Origin: Thioclava sp. JE_KL1
GTDB lineage: Bacteria; Pseudomonadota; Alphaproteobacteria; Rhodobacterales; Rhodobacteraceae
Assembly: GCF_009296265.1 (NCBI RefSeq)
Contig: NZ_WBJS01000006.1
Location: 1-64,000 of the forward strand
DNA: 64,000 nt
Reading direction: 5' to 3'
The translations under genes and the position numbers were made by a program. The number at the start of each line of letters is the position of its first letter. Positions within the stretch are counted from its first letter, which is position 1. This document shows positions 1-7,913 of the stretch, piece by piece. The notes beneath the pieces are model-generated. The model had not been told where the DNA came from, made no database searches, and saw only the letters and a program-made list of their open reading frames with translations.

Positions 1-272
1 CGGCGGTGCCCGCTCTCGAAGATCTCAACTCCCAGCGATCTGAGAAACGCAGTCTGAGCATCCATTGCGAAACGCACTCCCATCTTGAGATGGGTATCAC
101 CTCGCAGTCCGCGCCGGCGCAGACAACGTGCCGCTCAGACACCGCTTACCAATCGTTTGCTACGTTTCCAACGATCCCACCAACACAAGCGTAGATACCG
201 GGGGAAATTCACAGCGATTTCCGCGCTGAATGACATGAACCCACCTCGATCTCACAAGCACGGAGATCGACT
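1..272. other. Leader region upstream of the relaxase, no gene seen
   Basis: No convincing coding frame lies in this stretch. It holds a perfect dyad of 7-base arms (CCCATCT, two bases, AGATGGG) at 79-94 and a short hairpin of 6-base arms (GGAAAT/ATTTCC) at 203-222. MobV-type relaxases normally act at an origin of transfer just upstream of their gene, so an oriT could lie here, but I see no match to a known nick site. The dyad could equally be an operator. Confidence 0.4.
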
Positions 273-286
273 ATGTCATCAGCAAC
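215..286 (+). repeat. Relaxase leader block, copy 1 of an internal duplication
   Basis: Three short blocks recur in the same order at 1578-1622: CGATTTCCGCGC (215-226), then 8 bases, then ATGAACCCACCTC (235-247), and TCATCAGCAAC (276-286). In this copy the second and third blocks are 28 bases apart and the gap holds the relaxase ribosome binding site and start codon. In copy 2 only one base separates them. Confidence 0.8.
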
Positions 287-1556
287 GAAAACCTACTACC
301 CAATTGTCATGCGCATGCAAGGCATGCACCCCCGCAATCTTGCGGGTTACGAGAAGCACCGCATGCGCCGTGGGGGCGACCACGGCCATTGCGAACGCAC
401 TCTCATGGCACACAACCGGCGCCTCATCAGCTCCGAGAGTTGGGCGCAAGATGCTTGGGACGAGATCCAAGACATGCGCCATGCGAACCATCTCCTCGAA
501 CTCGAGCAGTTGCGCCGTCGACGCCGGAAAACGGAGCTGAAAAATGCGCTTTTCCGGGGGGCGCGCGATCCCTGGCGCGCAACCCGGCACGGTCCGCTGC
601 GCGAAATCATTCTGACAGTAAACAAAGAATGGTTCGACAAAGACCTCACCGAATTTTTCGGGGAGAGCGGACCTACGCGAGAAATGCAATTCGAGACGCG
701 GGCCAAGGAGTGGCTCGTGACGAACTTCGGCGATGACTGCGTTCATGCACGCGCCGACCTCGACGAAACAGCCTATCATATCCACGCTGTGATCATTCCC
801 CGCGCAGTGACAACCGATGGTCGGCGTATGCTGCAGCCAGCGGTTCATCCGCTGATCCGCAGTTACGAAAAAGCGCAAGATAGCGTTGGTGAATGGTTCG
901 CGGCGATTGGGCTCCGGCGCGGCGAGCGTCGCAAGCAAGCCCTGCGGGAGGCCCTTCAGCACAACAGGAAAGTCCGCGAAGCGCGCGCGAATGGGACGGT
1001 CGATCCTGGAGCCGAGGTCGCGTTGCCAGAACATCGCGATCACGTCAGTCCAAGAAAATGGCGCGAGCGTCAGGAGATTGAGCTGGCCAGCCGCGACAAG
1101 GCGGTGAAGCAGACTGAGGAAACCCTCGCTGCCGAAAAATCGGCGCTTGCAGATCAAGTGCGTACCGTCACCCAGCAGCAACATGACGCACAGTCCGTGC
1201 TCGATGTCGCGGCTGCCGTGGCTGAAGGCCGCGTGGATATTGTCTCCGACGCGGACGAGACGGCGCCACAGGCCGCTCAAGCCGAAACACTAACGCCGGT
1301 GCTGCACCTATTCGGGCGTGCGCTCGAGGTCCTACGACAACGAGCACGCAAAGAAGCACGCGCCGAACTCGATGATGAGTTCACCCAGATCAAGGCGGCG
1401 GACGCTGCGCTTCTTGAGATCGCGAAAACGCTGCCCGACAAAGCCCGGGAGCGTCTCGCACGAGCGCGCAGATCACTTTCGTTGCCGCTGAATGCGCTTC
1501 GCCGCCGCTTGTCGCGCGCCCAGTCCGACGACGTCGATCGGGGCTCTGATGAGTAA
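273..1556 (+). CDS. MobV/Pre-family relaxase (plasmid mobilization protein)
   Basis: This 427-residue protein looks like a MobV/Pre relaxase, the family that nicks plasmid DNA at oriT and stays covalently attached during conjugal mobilization. Seen: an early H-x-x-R (residues 29-32) in the place of the family's motif I, whose His is the nucleophile in MobM of pMV158, and a D-E-x3-H-x-H metal-binding motif at 164-171 (family form DExxPHxH). The pattern of residues 190-222 also resembles MobV proteins. The C-terminal half (about 250-400) is charged and Ala/Glu/Gln-rich, probably coiled coil. A CGGAG ribosome binding site precedes the ATG. The companion gene follows. The assignment rests on motifs only. 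Confidence 0.72.
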   Translation: MSSATKTYYPIVMRMQGMHPRNLAGYEKHRMRRGGDHGHCERTLMAHNRRLISSESWAQDAWDEIQDMRHANHLLELEQLRRRRRKTELKNALFRGARDPWRATRHGPLREIILTVNKEWFDKDLTEFFGESGPTREMQFETRAKEWLVTNFGDDCVHARADLDETAYHIHAVIIPRAVTTDGRRMLQPAVHPLIRSYEKAQDSVGEWFAAIGLRRGERRKQALREALQHNRKVREARANGTVDPGAEVALPEHRDHVSPRKWRERQEIELASRDKAVKQTEETLAAEKSALADQVRTVTQQQHDAQSVLDVAAAVAEGRVDIVSDADETAPQAAQAETLTPVLHLFGRALEVLRQRARKEARAELDDEFTQIKAADAALLEIAKTLPDKARERLARARRSLSLPLNALRRRLSRAQSDDVDRGSDE

Positions 1557-1577
1557 GCGTGAAAAAGTACGCGAATT

Positions 1578-1622
1578 CGATTTCCGCGCGAAGCGCGATG
1601 AACCCACCTCATCATCAGCAAC
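1578..1622 (+). repeat. Relaxase leader block, copy 2 (compact)
   Basis: This is the second copy of the block at 215-286: CGATTTCCGCGC (1578-1589), 8 bases, ATGAACCCACCTC (1598-1610), one base, TCATCAGCAAC (1612-1622). It is followed by a perfect hairpin of 8-base arms, GCCTCGCG and CGCGAGGC, at 1629-1649. The copy shows that 1557-1686 is probably a duplicated leader rather than coding sequence, which bears on the start of the next gene. Confidence 0.75.
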
Positions 1623-1686
1623 CAAGAAGCCTCGCGACAGGCGCGAGGCAGGCGCTGCAAAGACCGCTACGAAAGGACTCGACTAC

Positions 1687-2073
1687 ATGGCACAGAAAAA
1701 CCGCCATCCCGTCATCGACTGGAACCGCATGACCGACCGCCAACGGCAAATGAAAGCCCGCGCGGAAAACCTCACGGCGCAGATCGCTCTTGATCAGCAC
1801 CGCGAACATGACCGCGCGAACAAAGCGCTTTTCGCAAGCCTCGAGAGCGTTTTGACCCAGCTTGCGGGCACCCCCAAGGCAATCGAGTTCTTCCGCCTGT
1901 TCAGCGAAACCGCCACGCAGGCAAACGCCAAGAGGATTGCAAATCATCCCGACTGCCCAGACGTCGTGCGCGACGAGATCACGCAGCGGATCGAGACGGC
2001 TGGCGCCATCCGTGGCAACGAAGGCGTTGCACGCGCTGCGCTCGGGAAAACGGACCACGCCGGCGAAGGCTGA
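1687..2073 (+). CDS. Small protein downstream of the relaxase, function unknown
   Basis: The frame gives a 128-residue charged protein from the ATG at 1687, which has an AAGGA ribosome binding site eight bases upstream. The same frame is open back to an ATG at 1549 overlapping the relaxase stop, which would add 46 residues, but that extension consists of the duplicated leader and a hairpin, so I prefer 1687. I see no signal peptide, membrane segment or catalytic motif. Its place between the relaxase and a terminator suggests a mobilization accessory role. That is inference from position alone. Confidence 0.6.
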   Translation: MAQKNRHPVIDWNRMTDRQRQMKARAENLTAQIALDQHREHDRANKALFASLESVLTQLAGTPKAIEFFRLFSETATQANAKRIANHPDCPDVVRDEITQRIETAGAIRGNEGVARAALGKTDHAGEG

Positions 2074-2103
2074 CGAGACTTAGATCACGCAAAACGGGCA
2101 GGA

Positions 2104-2131
2104 AAAGGGCGCGGTGTATTCCGCGCCCTTT
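2104..2131 (+). terminator. Rho-independent terminator of the mobilization module
   Basis: Perfect 11-base arms (AAAGGGCGCGG / CCGCGCCCTTT) enclose a 6-base loop and are followed by a T-rich stretch. It lies 30 bases after the small accessory gene and before the convergent Hint gene. Confidence 0.85.
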
Positions 2132-2259
2132 CTCTTTGTCAGTGGCAGCGTCTTGGCGAAGCAGAGGCAACGCCCGCAGAGCGCAAGTTAACCCACCCAA
2201 TTGTGGACAGCGGAGCCATTCAGCTGACAACTATCAGTCGGGCAGCGCCCCCTCTCCCC

Positions 2260-3243
2260 TCAGTCCTTGCGCTTGCGGAACAGCTTCTCGCGCCCGATCC
2301 GGTCCAGCAGTTCGCGCGTGGCTTCCGTGCCGAAATGCTGGCGATGGGCGAGGTCGGGCAGGCGGTTCGAGATCTCGCGACCCAGTTCCTCTGGAAGCAG
2401 CGAAAGCGTCGCCTCCGAGACCATGAGGCTCTCGACCGGGATGCCCTCGGCATAGATGATTTCGTGCCGGTCGAAGACCAGCGCGTAGTAATCGACGAAA
2501 CCGCCCTCGCGCTGCCAGACATTCTCGCCATCGACGAGGTGCTTGGCCTGCACGAGGATCTCCGACGTGTCGCCCAGCTTGTGTACGCCGCGGCGATAGA
2601 GGAACACGCGGTGATGGGGCGAGATCACCAGATCGCCTTCATTGCCCAGCACGCCCGCCGAAATCACGACCGGCGCGAAAGACCCCAGCGCGCGCATCGT
2701 CGCTTTCGCCACCAGCTTCACCGGTTGCGGGCCGTTGTCGCGGGTCAGAACTCGTGCGCCCGGCGTCAGCTGCTCGATCGGCATCTGCGCGCCACCTGCC
2801 AGCGTGATCATCGTCCCGGTGGTGAAGGCCACGCAGACGAGGTCCGACAGCAGCGCCTCGCCGGGGTCTTCGCTGGCTTCCAGAAGCGTGTAGTCGAAGC
2901 GCGCCGCCATCGGCGAAAGCGGCAGCGCATAGAGCGCGCCGGTGGCGTCGTGGCGGATCATCAGAATGTCGACCGTGTCGCCCTCGGGCGTGATCAGCAG
3001 GTGCCGCGCGATCAGCGCGAGCGCATCGCCCGGCGCGCCGATCTCGGAGCCTGTCGCCACGATGGGCGCGGCGCCTTGCTGGGCCAGCACGAGGCGGCGC
3101 GGTTTGGCGGCGCGATGAAGCTGATAGATGTCGCCGGGTTCGCAGTCTTCGGCAAGACCGAGCGCGTCGCCATGATTGGCCCCGGAGGTCACCCAGATAT
3201 CCTCGGCCTCGAAGACGTGAACGATCTGGCTCGGGTTTGACAC
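2260..3243 (-). CDS. Hint-domain protein (Rhodobacterales type)
   Basis: This 327-residue protein carries a Hint_2 (Hedgehog/intein) domain from about residue 137 to 290. Landmarks are FTTGT at 140-144, a following VLTRDNGPQPV segment and SPHHRV further on. The start is a GTG behind a good ribosome binding site (GAGGGA). In canonical members the residue before F-T-x-G-T is the self-splicing Cys; here it is Ala139, with the nearest Cys at 137. Stand-alone Hint proteins are frequent in this order and their role is unknown. The N-terminal 130 residues lack a family I recognise and there is no clear signal peptide. It converges on the mobilization module. Confidence 0.75.
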   Translation of the reverse strand: MSNPSQIVHVFEAEDIWVTSGANHGDALGLAEDCEPGDIYQLHRAAKPRRLVLAQQGAAPIVATGSEIGAPGDALALIARHLLITPEGDTVDILMIRHDATGALYALPLSPMAARFDYTLLEASEDPGEALLSDLVCVAFTTGTMITLAGGAQMPIEQLTPGARVLTRDNGPQPVKLVAKATMRALGSFAPVVISAGVLGNEGDLVISPHHRVFLYRRGVHKLGDTSEILVQAKHLVDGENVWQREGGFVDYYALVFDRHEIIYAEGIPVESLMVSEATLSLLPEELGREISNRLPDLAHRQHFGTEATRELLDRIGREKLFRKRKD

Positions 3244-3455
3244 GCGCTCTCCCTCGCCCTGCCGGGCCGTCTGAAACTGATGGATCGCATCGGCTTACCG
3301 CGGGCTGCTCCCGATGGTCAAGCGGCGACAGCGCGCTTGTCCTCCCCCGTGCGCAAGCTACTGTCCGATGCGAAGCTGGCAGGGCGGCGCGCGGCGTTTC
3401 GCGCGCGGGGCCCTGCCGGAGCACACCGGAGAATGACAGCAAAGGAGAGGGCGCG

Positions 3456-4235
3456 ATGGATCTTGGGATCAAGGGCCGCAAGGCGATCGTATGTGCGGGG
3501 TCGAAAGGGCTTGGGCGGGGCTGCGCGATGGCGCTTGCGCAGGCGGGTGTCGAGATCGTGCTGAACGCGCGCGGCGCCGATGCGCTGGCCGCGACCGCGA
3601 ACGAGATCATGGCCGCGACCGGCGTGACGGTGACGCCCGTGGCTGCCGACATCACCACGCCCGAGGGGCGCGCGGCGGTGCTGAGCGCGGCGGGCGAGGT
3701 CGACATTCTGGTGACCAATGCGGGCGGCCCGCCCCCGGGCAACTGGCGCGATTGGTCGCGTGACGATTTCATCGCGGCGCTCGACGCGAACATGCTCGCC
3801 CCGATCGCGATGATGCAGGCGGTTCTGCCTGCCATGATCGAGCAGCGCTGGGGACGGGTGGTCAATATCACCTCGCAATCCGTGCGCGCGCCGATCGCGC
3901 AGCTCGGCCTGTCGAACTCTGCGCGCTCGGGCCTGACGGGCTTCGTTGCGGGCACCTCGCGGCAGGTCGCCGAATATGGCGTGAACATCAACAACCTGCT
4001 GCCGGGCCTTCATGCGACGGACCGTGCGGTGTCGCTCGATACGGCGGCGGCGAAGACGAAGGGTATCTCGGTCGAGGAAGCGAAAGCGCAGCGCGAAGCG
4101 ACGATCCCGGTGCGCCGCTACGGCACGCCCGAGGAATTCGGCGCGACCTGTGCCTTCATGTGCTCTGTCCATGCGGGGTTCATGGTCGGGCAGAACGTGA
4201 TGCTCGACGGCGGGCTGAACAACATCTCGATCTAA
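3456..4235 (+). CDS. SDR-family oxidoreductase, atypical FabG-like
   Basis: This 259-residue protein has the short-chain dehydrogenase fold: a nucleotide-binding loop near residue 14 (AGSKGLGRG), an N-A-G motif (TNAGG) and a Ser region (NITSQS). The usual catalytic Y-x-x-x-K is missing; the equivalent stretch reads LSNSARSGLTGF. It resembles the BKR-like SDR subgroup that deviates from the catalytic tetrad. The substrate is unknown. The ATG at 3456 has a strong ribosome binding site (AAAGGAGAG), so the longer upstream frame is not used. It is divergent from the Hint gene and followed 94 bases later by an ABC ATPase gene on the same strand. Confidence 0.82.
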   Translation: MDLGIKGRKAIVCAGSKGLGRGCAMALAQAGVEIVLNARGADALAATANEIMAATGVTVTPVAADITTPEGRAAVLSAAGEVDILVTNAGGPPPGNWRDWSRDDFIAALDANMLAPIAMMQAVLPAMIEQRWGRVVNITSQSVRAPIAQLGLSNSARSGLTGFVAGTSRQVAEYGVNINNLLPGLHATDRAVSLDTAAAKTKGISVEEAKAQREATIPVRRYGTPEEFGATCAFMCSVHAGFMVGQNVMLDGGLNNISI

Positions 4236-4329
4236 ACCGGTCTGCCGGTCTGCCGGGCTTGCTTGGGGGGCGGGGGGCTGTTATCTCCCGCCCTGCATTG
4301 CCTGACACTTTCGGTCGAGATTTCGCTGC

Positions 4330-5430
4330 ATGAGCGCACAATTACCCCCTCCGCGCCTCGAAGTTCGCGCGCTTGGCCGCGTGTTCGACGGGCGGGCCGT
4401 CGTCGATGACGTGTCCTTCGCGATCCCCGCGGGGCAGGTGACCTGTCTGCTGGGCCCCTCGGGCTGCGGCAAGTCGACGACGCTGCGGCTGATCGCGGGC
4501 GTCGACATGCAGGATACGGGAGAAATCTACGTCGATGGTAAGCTGATCTGCGACACGGTGTTCCGTATCCCGCCCGAGCAGCGCGCGATCGGGTTGATGT
4601 TTCAGGACTTCGCGCTGTTTCCGCATCTGACCGTGGCCGAGAATATCGCCTTCGGCCTCAAGGGCGATGCGGCGGCGAAGCGCGCCCGCGTGACCGAATT
4701 GCTCGAGAAGGTGCGGCTCACGCGGCATCGCGACAGCTATCCGCACGGGCTTTCGGGCGGCGAGCAGCAGCGCGTGGCGCTGGCCCGGGCGCTTGCGCCC
4801 CGGCCGCGTATCCTCTTGATGGACGAGCCTTTCTCGGGACTGGACGAGCGCCTGCGCGACGATATCCGCGACGAGACGCTGGCGCTTCTGAAAGAGGAAA
4901 ACACGGCTGTTCTTCTGGTCACGCATGAGCCGCATGAGGCGATGCGGATGGCCGATGAGATTCTGCTGATGCGCGGCGGGAAGATCGTGCAGCGCGGTGC
5001 GCCCTATAACCTTTATAACGCGCCGGTGGACCGGGCGGCGGCGGCGTTCTTCTCGGATGTGAACGTGCTCAAGGGGCAGGTGCAGGACGCGCTGACCGTG
5101 ACGCCCTTCGGCGATTTCCTGACGCCGGGCCATGCGGACGGGACCGAGATCGACATCGTGATCCGCCCGCAGCATTTGAAGATCGATTTCGACCGGGCAG
5201 GGCGCGGCCCCGCTCCGACGCCGCAGGACGGCACGCCCGCGCGTGGCGTCGTCGAACGCGCGCGCTTCTTGGGCCGCGAAAGCCTTGTCGAGTTTCGGAT
5301 GGATTTCGACGGCACGATCCTGCGCGCCAGCGTCCCCAACGTCTTCCTGCCGAAGCCCGGCACGCCGATGTGGTTGATGATCCGCCGCGATCGCTGCTTC
5401 GTCTTCCCGGCGAAAGAGGCCGGCGCTTAA
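4330..5430 (+). CDS. ABC transporter ATP-binding protein, FbpC/PotA-like
   Basis: This 366-residue ATPase has Walker A (GPSGCGKST, residues 42-50), a Q-loop, the LSGGEQQ signature, Walker B (ILLMDEP) and the switch His (VTHEP). The last 120 residues look like the TOBE-type regulatory domain of importers in the iron(III)/polyamine/maltose group, and the N-terminal half is closest in style to FbpC. No permease or binding-protein gene is adjacent, so the substrate cannot be inferred. It would act on the cytoplasmic face of an inner-membrane importer encoded elsewhere. Confidence 0.85.
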   Translation: MSAQLPPPRLEVRALGRVFDGRAVVDDVSFAIPAGQVTCLLGPSGCGKSTTLRLIAGVDMQDTGEIYVDGKLICDTVFRIPPEQRAIGLMFQDFALFPHLTVAENIAFGLKGDAAAKRARVTELLEKVRLTRHRDSYPHGLSGGEQQRVALARALAPRPRILLMDEPFSGLDERLRDDIRDETLALLKEENTAVLLVTHEPHEAMRMADEILLMRGGKIVQRGAPYNLYNAPVDRAAAAFFSDVNVLKGQVQDALTVTPFGDFLTPGHADGTEIDIVIRPQHLKIDFDRAGRGPAPTPQDGTPARGVVERARFLGRESLVEFRMDFDGTILRASVPNVFLPKPGTPMWLMIRRDRCFVFPAKEAGA

Positions 5431-5434
5431 GCGC

Positions 5435-5680
5435 TCAGCGCTCTTGCCGGCCGGCGCGTCCGCCCCGGCGTTTGCGCAGTTGCGGCGCGCGCTCGGGCAG
5501 CTCCGCCATCACTTCGCGGCGCGCCTCGGGTGTCATCCGCGACCATGCGCCGATTTCTTCCATCGTGCGGTAGCAGCCGATGCAGATCCGCGCCTCGGGG
5601 TGGATCTGGCAGAGCTTGACGCAGGGGCTCTCGATCTCGGCGCGTTTCCAGATGTCGTCGGTGTTTTGCGGATCGTTCAT
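5435..5680 (-). CDS. DUF1289-domain small protein
   Basis: This 81-residue protein has the DUF1289 Cys pattern: SPCVKLC near residue 18, then ICIGCYRT, followed by an E-x-x-x-W region. Four Cys residues suggest metal binding, but no function is established. The start ATG overlaps the ruvX stop codon (ATGA), so it is translationally coupled to ruvX as the last gene of the ccmI-ruvX string. The C-terminus is Arg-rich. Confidence 0.85.
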   Translation of the reverse strand: MNDPQNTDDIWKRAEIESPCVKLCQIHPEARICIGCYRTMEEIGAWSRMTPEARREVMAELPERAPQLRKRRGGRAGRQER

Positions 5681-6150
5681 GCCGCCCCCAGATAGTGCAG
5701 CCGATCCAGCGCGCCTTGCAGGATGAAGCTGGCCGCGACGTGGTCGATCGCCTCGGCGCGTTTGGCGCGCGACATGTCGGCCTCCAGCATCGCGCGTTCG
5801 GCGGCGACCGTGCTCAGCCGCTCGTCCCAGTAGCTGATCGGCAGATCAGTGAGGCGGCTGAGGTTGCGAGCGAAGGCGCGGGTCGATTGGCACCGCGCGC
5901 CCTCGGTCCCGTCCATGTTCTTAGGCAGGCCGAGGATCAGACCCTTCAGCTCGCGCTCCGCCACGATCTTCAGGAGCGCCTCGGCATCGACGCCGAATTT
6001 CTTGCGTTTGATCGTCGAGAGCGGTGTCGCGACCGAGCGCAGCCCGTCGGACACCGCGACGCCGATGGTCTTGGTGCCCAGATCGAGCCCCGCGACCCCG
6101 CCCATGCGCGGGATCGCTTCGGCGAACTCTTCGATCGTCTCGCAGATCAT
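5677..6150 (-). CDS. ruvX: RuvX/YqgF Holliday junction resolvase-like protein
   Basis: This 157-residue protein belongs to the RuvX/YqgF family (RNase H-like fold), implicated in Holliday junction resolution and 16S pre-rRNA processing. Seen: the first acidic strand GLDLGTKTIGVAVSD, a GLPKNMDGTEG motif, the DERLST motif and a terminal D-H-V-A-A-S segment. The start is the ATG at 6150, which overlaps the ccmI stop (ATGA). A longer upstream frame lies inside ccmI and is rejected. The length is normal for the family. Confidence 0.92.
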   Translation of the reverse strand: MICETIEEFAEAIPRMGGVAGLDLGTKTIGVAVSDGLRSVATPLSTIKRKKFGVDAEALLKIVAERELKGLILGLPKNMDGTEGARCQSTRAFARNLSRLTDLPISYWDERLSTVAAERAMLEADMSRAKRAEAIDHVAASFILQGALDRLHYLGAA

Positions 6151-7721
6151 TCCGCCACACCTGCCGATTTCGCCGCCGCCTCGACCTGAGCCAGCGCGTC
6201 CGGATTGTCGGCCAGCGCCTTTTGCGCCTCGCCCCAGGCTTCCTTGGCGCGTGCATTCTCGCCCAGCGTCGCGAGCGACGAGATCACGCGCGCCCATTCC
6301 TGCGGCGTGCCGCCGTCGGTGGTCAGCCGGTCAAAGAGACCGTCGACCATGCCCTGGATCATCTGCTGGCGCTCCTCGGGCGTCATCGACTGCGCGTCCT
6401 TCATCTGCTGGGCGCTCGGGCCGGGGAGGGCCGGTGCCGCTTGCGGTGCGCTTTGCCCCGCCGAGGCGCCACCCATATCCTTGAGCGCCTGACCGGCGGG
6501 CGCCTGATGGGCCGCGTCGATCTTCGCCATGTCTTCCGGGCGCGAGCCGAATTTGCCCTTCGCTTCGACATAGATCGCATCGGCGCGGTCGACCTCGCCG
6601 ATCATGCGCAGCGAGGAGATGAGACGTGCCCAATCATCCGCGCTGCCGCCTTCCTGCGCGAGCCGGTCGTTCAGCCGCGCCACCATCGAGCGGATCATGT
6701 CCTGACGGGCCTCGGGCGACATATCCGCCGCAGCCGCGACGTCGGCCTGCGACGGGCCGGGCGCGCCGCGCGGTCTGGGCGGGGTGTAGTCCTTCTCGCC
6801 CGCGAGCCATGCCAGGTCGTTAATGTTCTGCCGCATCATCGGCACCCAGGGGTCGCTATTCTCCGAGTTGCGCAATGCGCTGTCCCAGAAGCGGAACGCG
6901 CGGTCGGCACGCCCGTTCTGCAGCATCATCAGGCCGACATAATAGAGCGACAGCCCGTTCTTCGGATCCATCGTCAGTGCGGTCGCGAAGACTTTCTCCG
7001 CCTCGGGCGTGATCATTCCGCCTGCGGCCACGGCCATCATGTCGCCCAGTTCGGCGTAATCCTGCGCCGTTGCAGAATCTCCCTTGGTCGCAACGAGACG
7101 CTGCTGCGCCTTCCATGCGGCATCGAAGTTGCCCAGGGTCGCCTCGTTGCGTGCCAGCAGTTCGAGACCTTTCGGATCGTTGGGCTTTTTCGCCACGGCT
7201 TCGCGCAGCTTCTTCATCAGTGCGAGGAATTGCGGATCCAGGTTGGATTGAGGGGCGGTCGCGCGGGCCTTGGCCATTTTCTCGGCTTCGGCCTGCGAGG
7301 GGCGGCTGTCATAGAGCTTGTCGGCATCCGCAAGACGCACACCGATAGGCTGGTCCTCGTACCCGTCCTGCCCCACGTAATCGTAGAGCGCGAATGCCCC
7401 GCCGAAAATCACGACGACGCCAAGCACGACTGCGATGGTCGCCCCTTTCGGCGCGCGGCCCAGATCGGAGCCTGCCTGTGCCTTGCGGTCGGCCTCGAGC
7501 ATCCGGCGCGAAATTTCCAGCTTGGCGCGGTCGGCCTCCTCGCGAGAGGTGACACCGCGTTCGAGGTCGCGCTCCAGATCGCGCAGCTGGTCGCGATAGA
7601 CCTGCACGTCATACGAGGCCGCAGGGGCCATCTCGTCCTCGCCGCGCCCACGCAGCAGCGCAAGGGCGAACAAAAGCGCGATGACCGCAACGAGCGCGGC
7701 GGCGATAATCCAGAACAGCAT
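6147..7721 (-). CDS. ccmI: Cytochrome c biogenesis protein CcmI
   Basis: CcmI is the membrane-anchored TPR protein of the system I cytochrome c maturation pathway; it presents apocytochrome c for heme ligation. Seen: an N-terminal membrane segment (residues 3-24), a charged heptad-like region (about 38-80), a second membrane segment near 95-115, then a long periplasmic part with TPR-type repeats. The C-terminal 150 residues contain duplicated segments beginning with M-(S/T)-P-E and an x-Q-x-M-I-x-x-M pattern. At 524 residues it is long, as in other Rhodobacterales. A GAGGAG site precedes the ATG. It heads the string with ruvX and is divergent from soxB. Confidence 0.9.
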   Translation of the reverse strand: MLFWIIAAALVAVIALLFALALLRGRGEDEMAPAASYDVQVYRDQLRDLERDLERGVTSREEADRAKLEISRRMLEADRKAQAGSDLGRAPKGATIAVVLGVVVIFGGAFALYDYVGQDGYEDQPIGVRLADADKLYDSRPSQAEAEKMAKARATAPQSNLDPQFLALMKKLREAVAKKPNDPKGLELLARNEATLGNFDAAWKAQQRLVATKGDSATAQDYAELGDMMAVAAGGMITPEAEKVFATALTMDPKNGLSLYYVGLMMLQNGRADRAFRFWDSALRNSENSDPWVPMMRQNINDLAWLAGEKDYTPPRPRGAPGPSQADVAAAADMSPEARQDMIRSMVARLNDRLAQEGGSADDWARLISSLRMIGEVDRADAIYVEAKGKFGSRPEDMAKIDAAHQAPAGQALKDMGGASAGQSAPQAAPALPGPSAQQMKDAQSMTPEERQQMIQGMVDGLFDRLTTDGGTPQEWARVISSLATLGENARAKEAWGEAQKALADNPDALAQVEAAAKSAGVAE

Positions 7722-7913
7722 GGCGTCTCCTCATCCTTCGTTCCCCATTTAGGCGAGATGACGCCGCGCCGAAAGGGTCTAGCGCGTGAATGGAACTCGA
7801 TGTCGCAGGCCCATGTCGCTTTTTTCCCTGCGATGCCGCAACAGGGGGGCTTTCGTCCGCCGCCCCGGTCCATCACAAAGGCGAAAGAGTCGAGACTGCT
7901 CGGAGGCGCGCTC
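7722..7913. promoter_or_regulatory. Divergent ccmI/soxB intergenic region
   Basis: This 192-base gap separates divergent genes and must hold both promoters. It contains an inverted repeat TCGCAGG (7803-7809) / CCTGCGA (7827-7833) around a T-run, and a repeated ATGTCGC. I could not pick convincing -35/-10 boxes. The inverted repeat may be an operator for the sarcosine oxidase operon, which is usually substrate-inducible. Confidence 0.35.

Noticed and set aside
1549-1686. An N-terminal extension of the mobilization companion gene
   Set aside because: The stretch is a copy of the relaxase leader plus a hairpin, and the ATG at 1687 has a better ribosome binding site.
6024-7913. An upstream extension of soxB
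   Set aside because: The extension lies antisense to ccmI, and the ATG at 7914 with its ribosome binding site gives the normal SoxB length.
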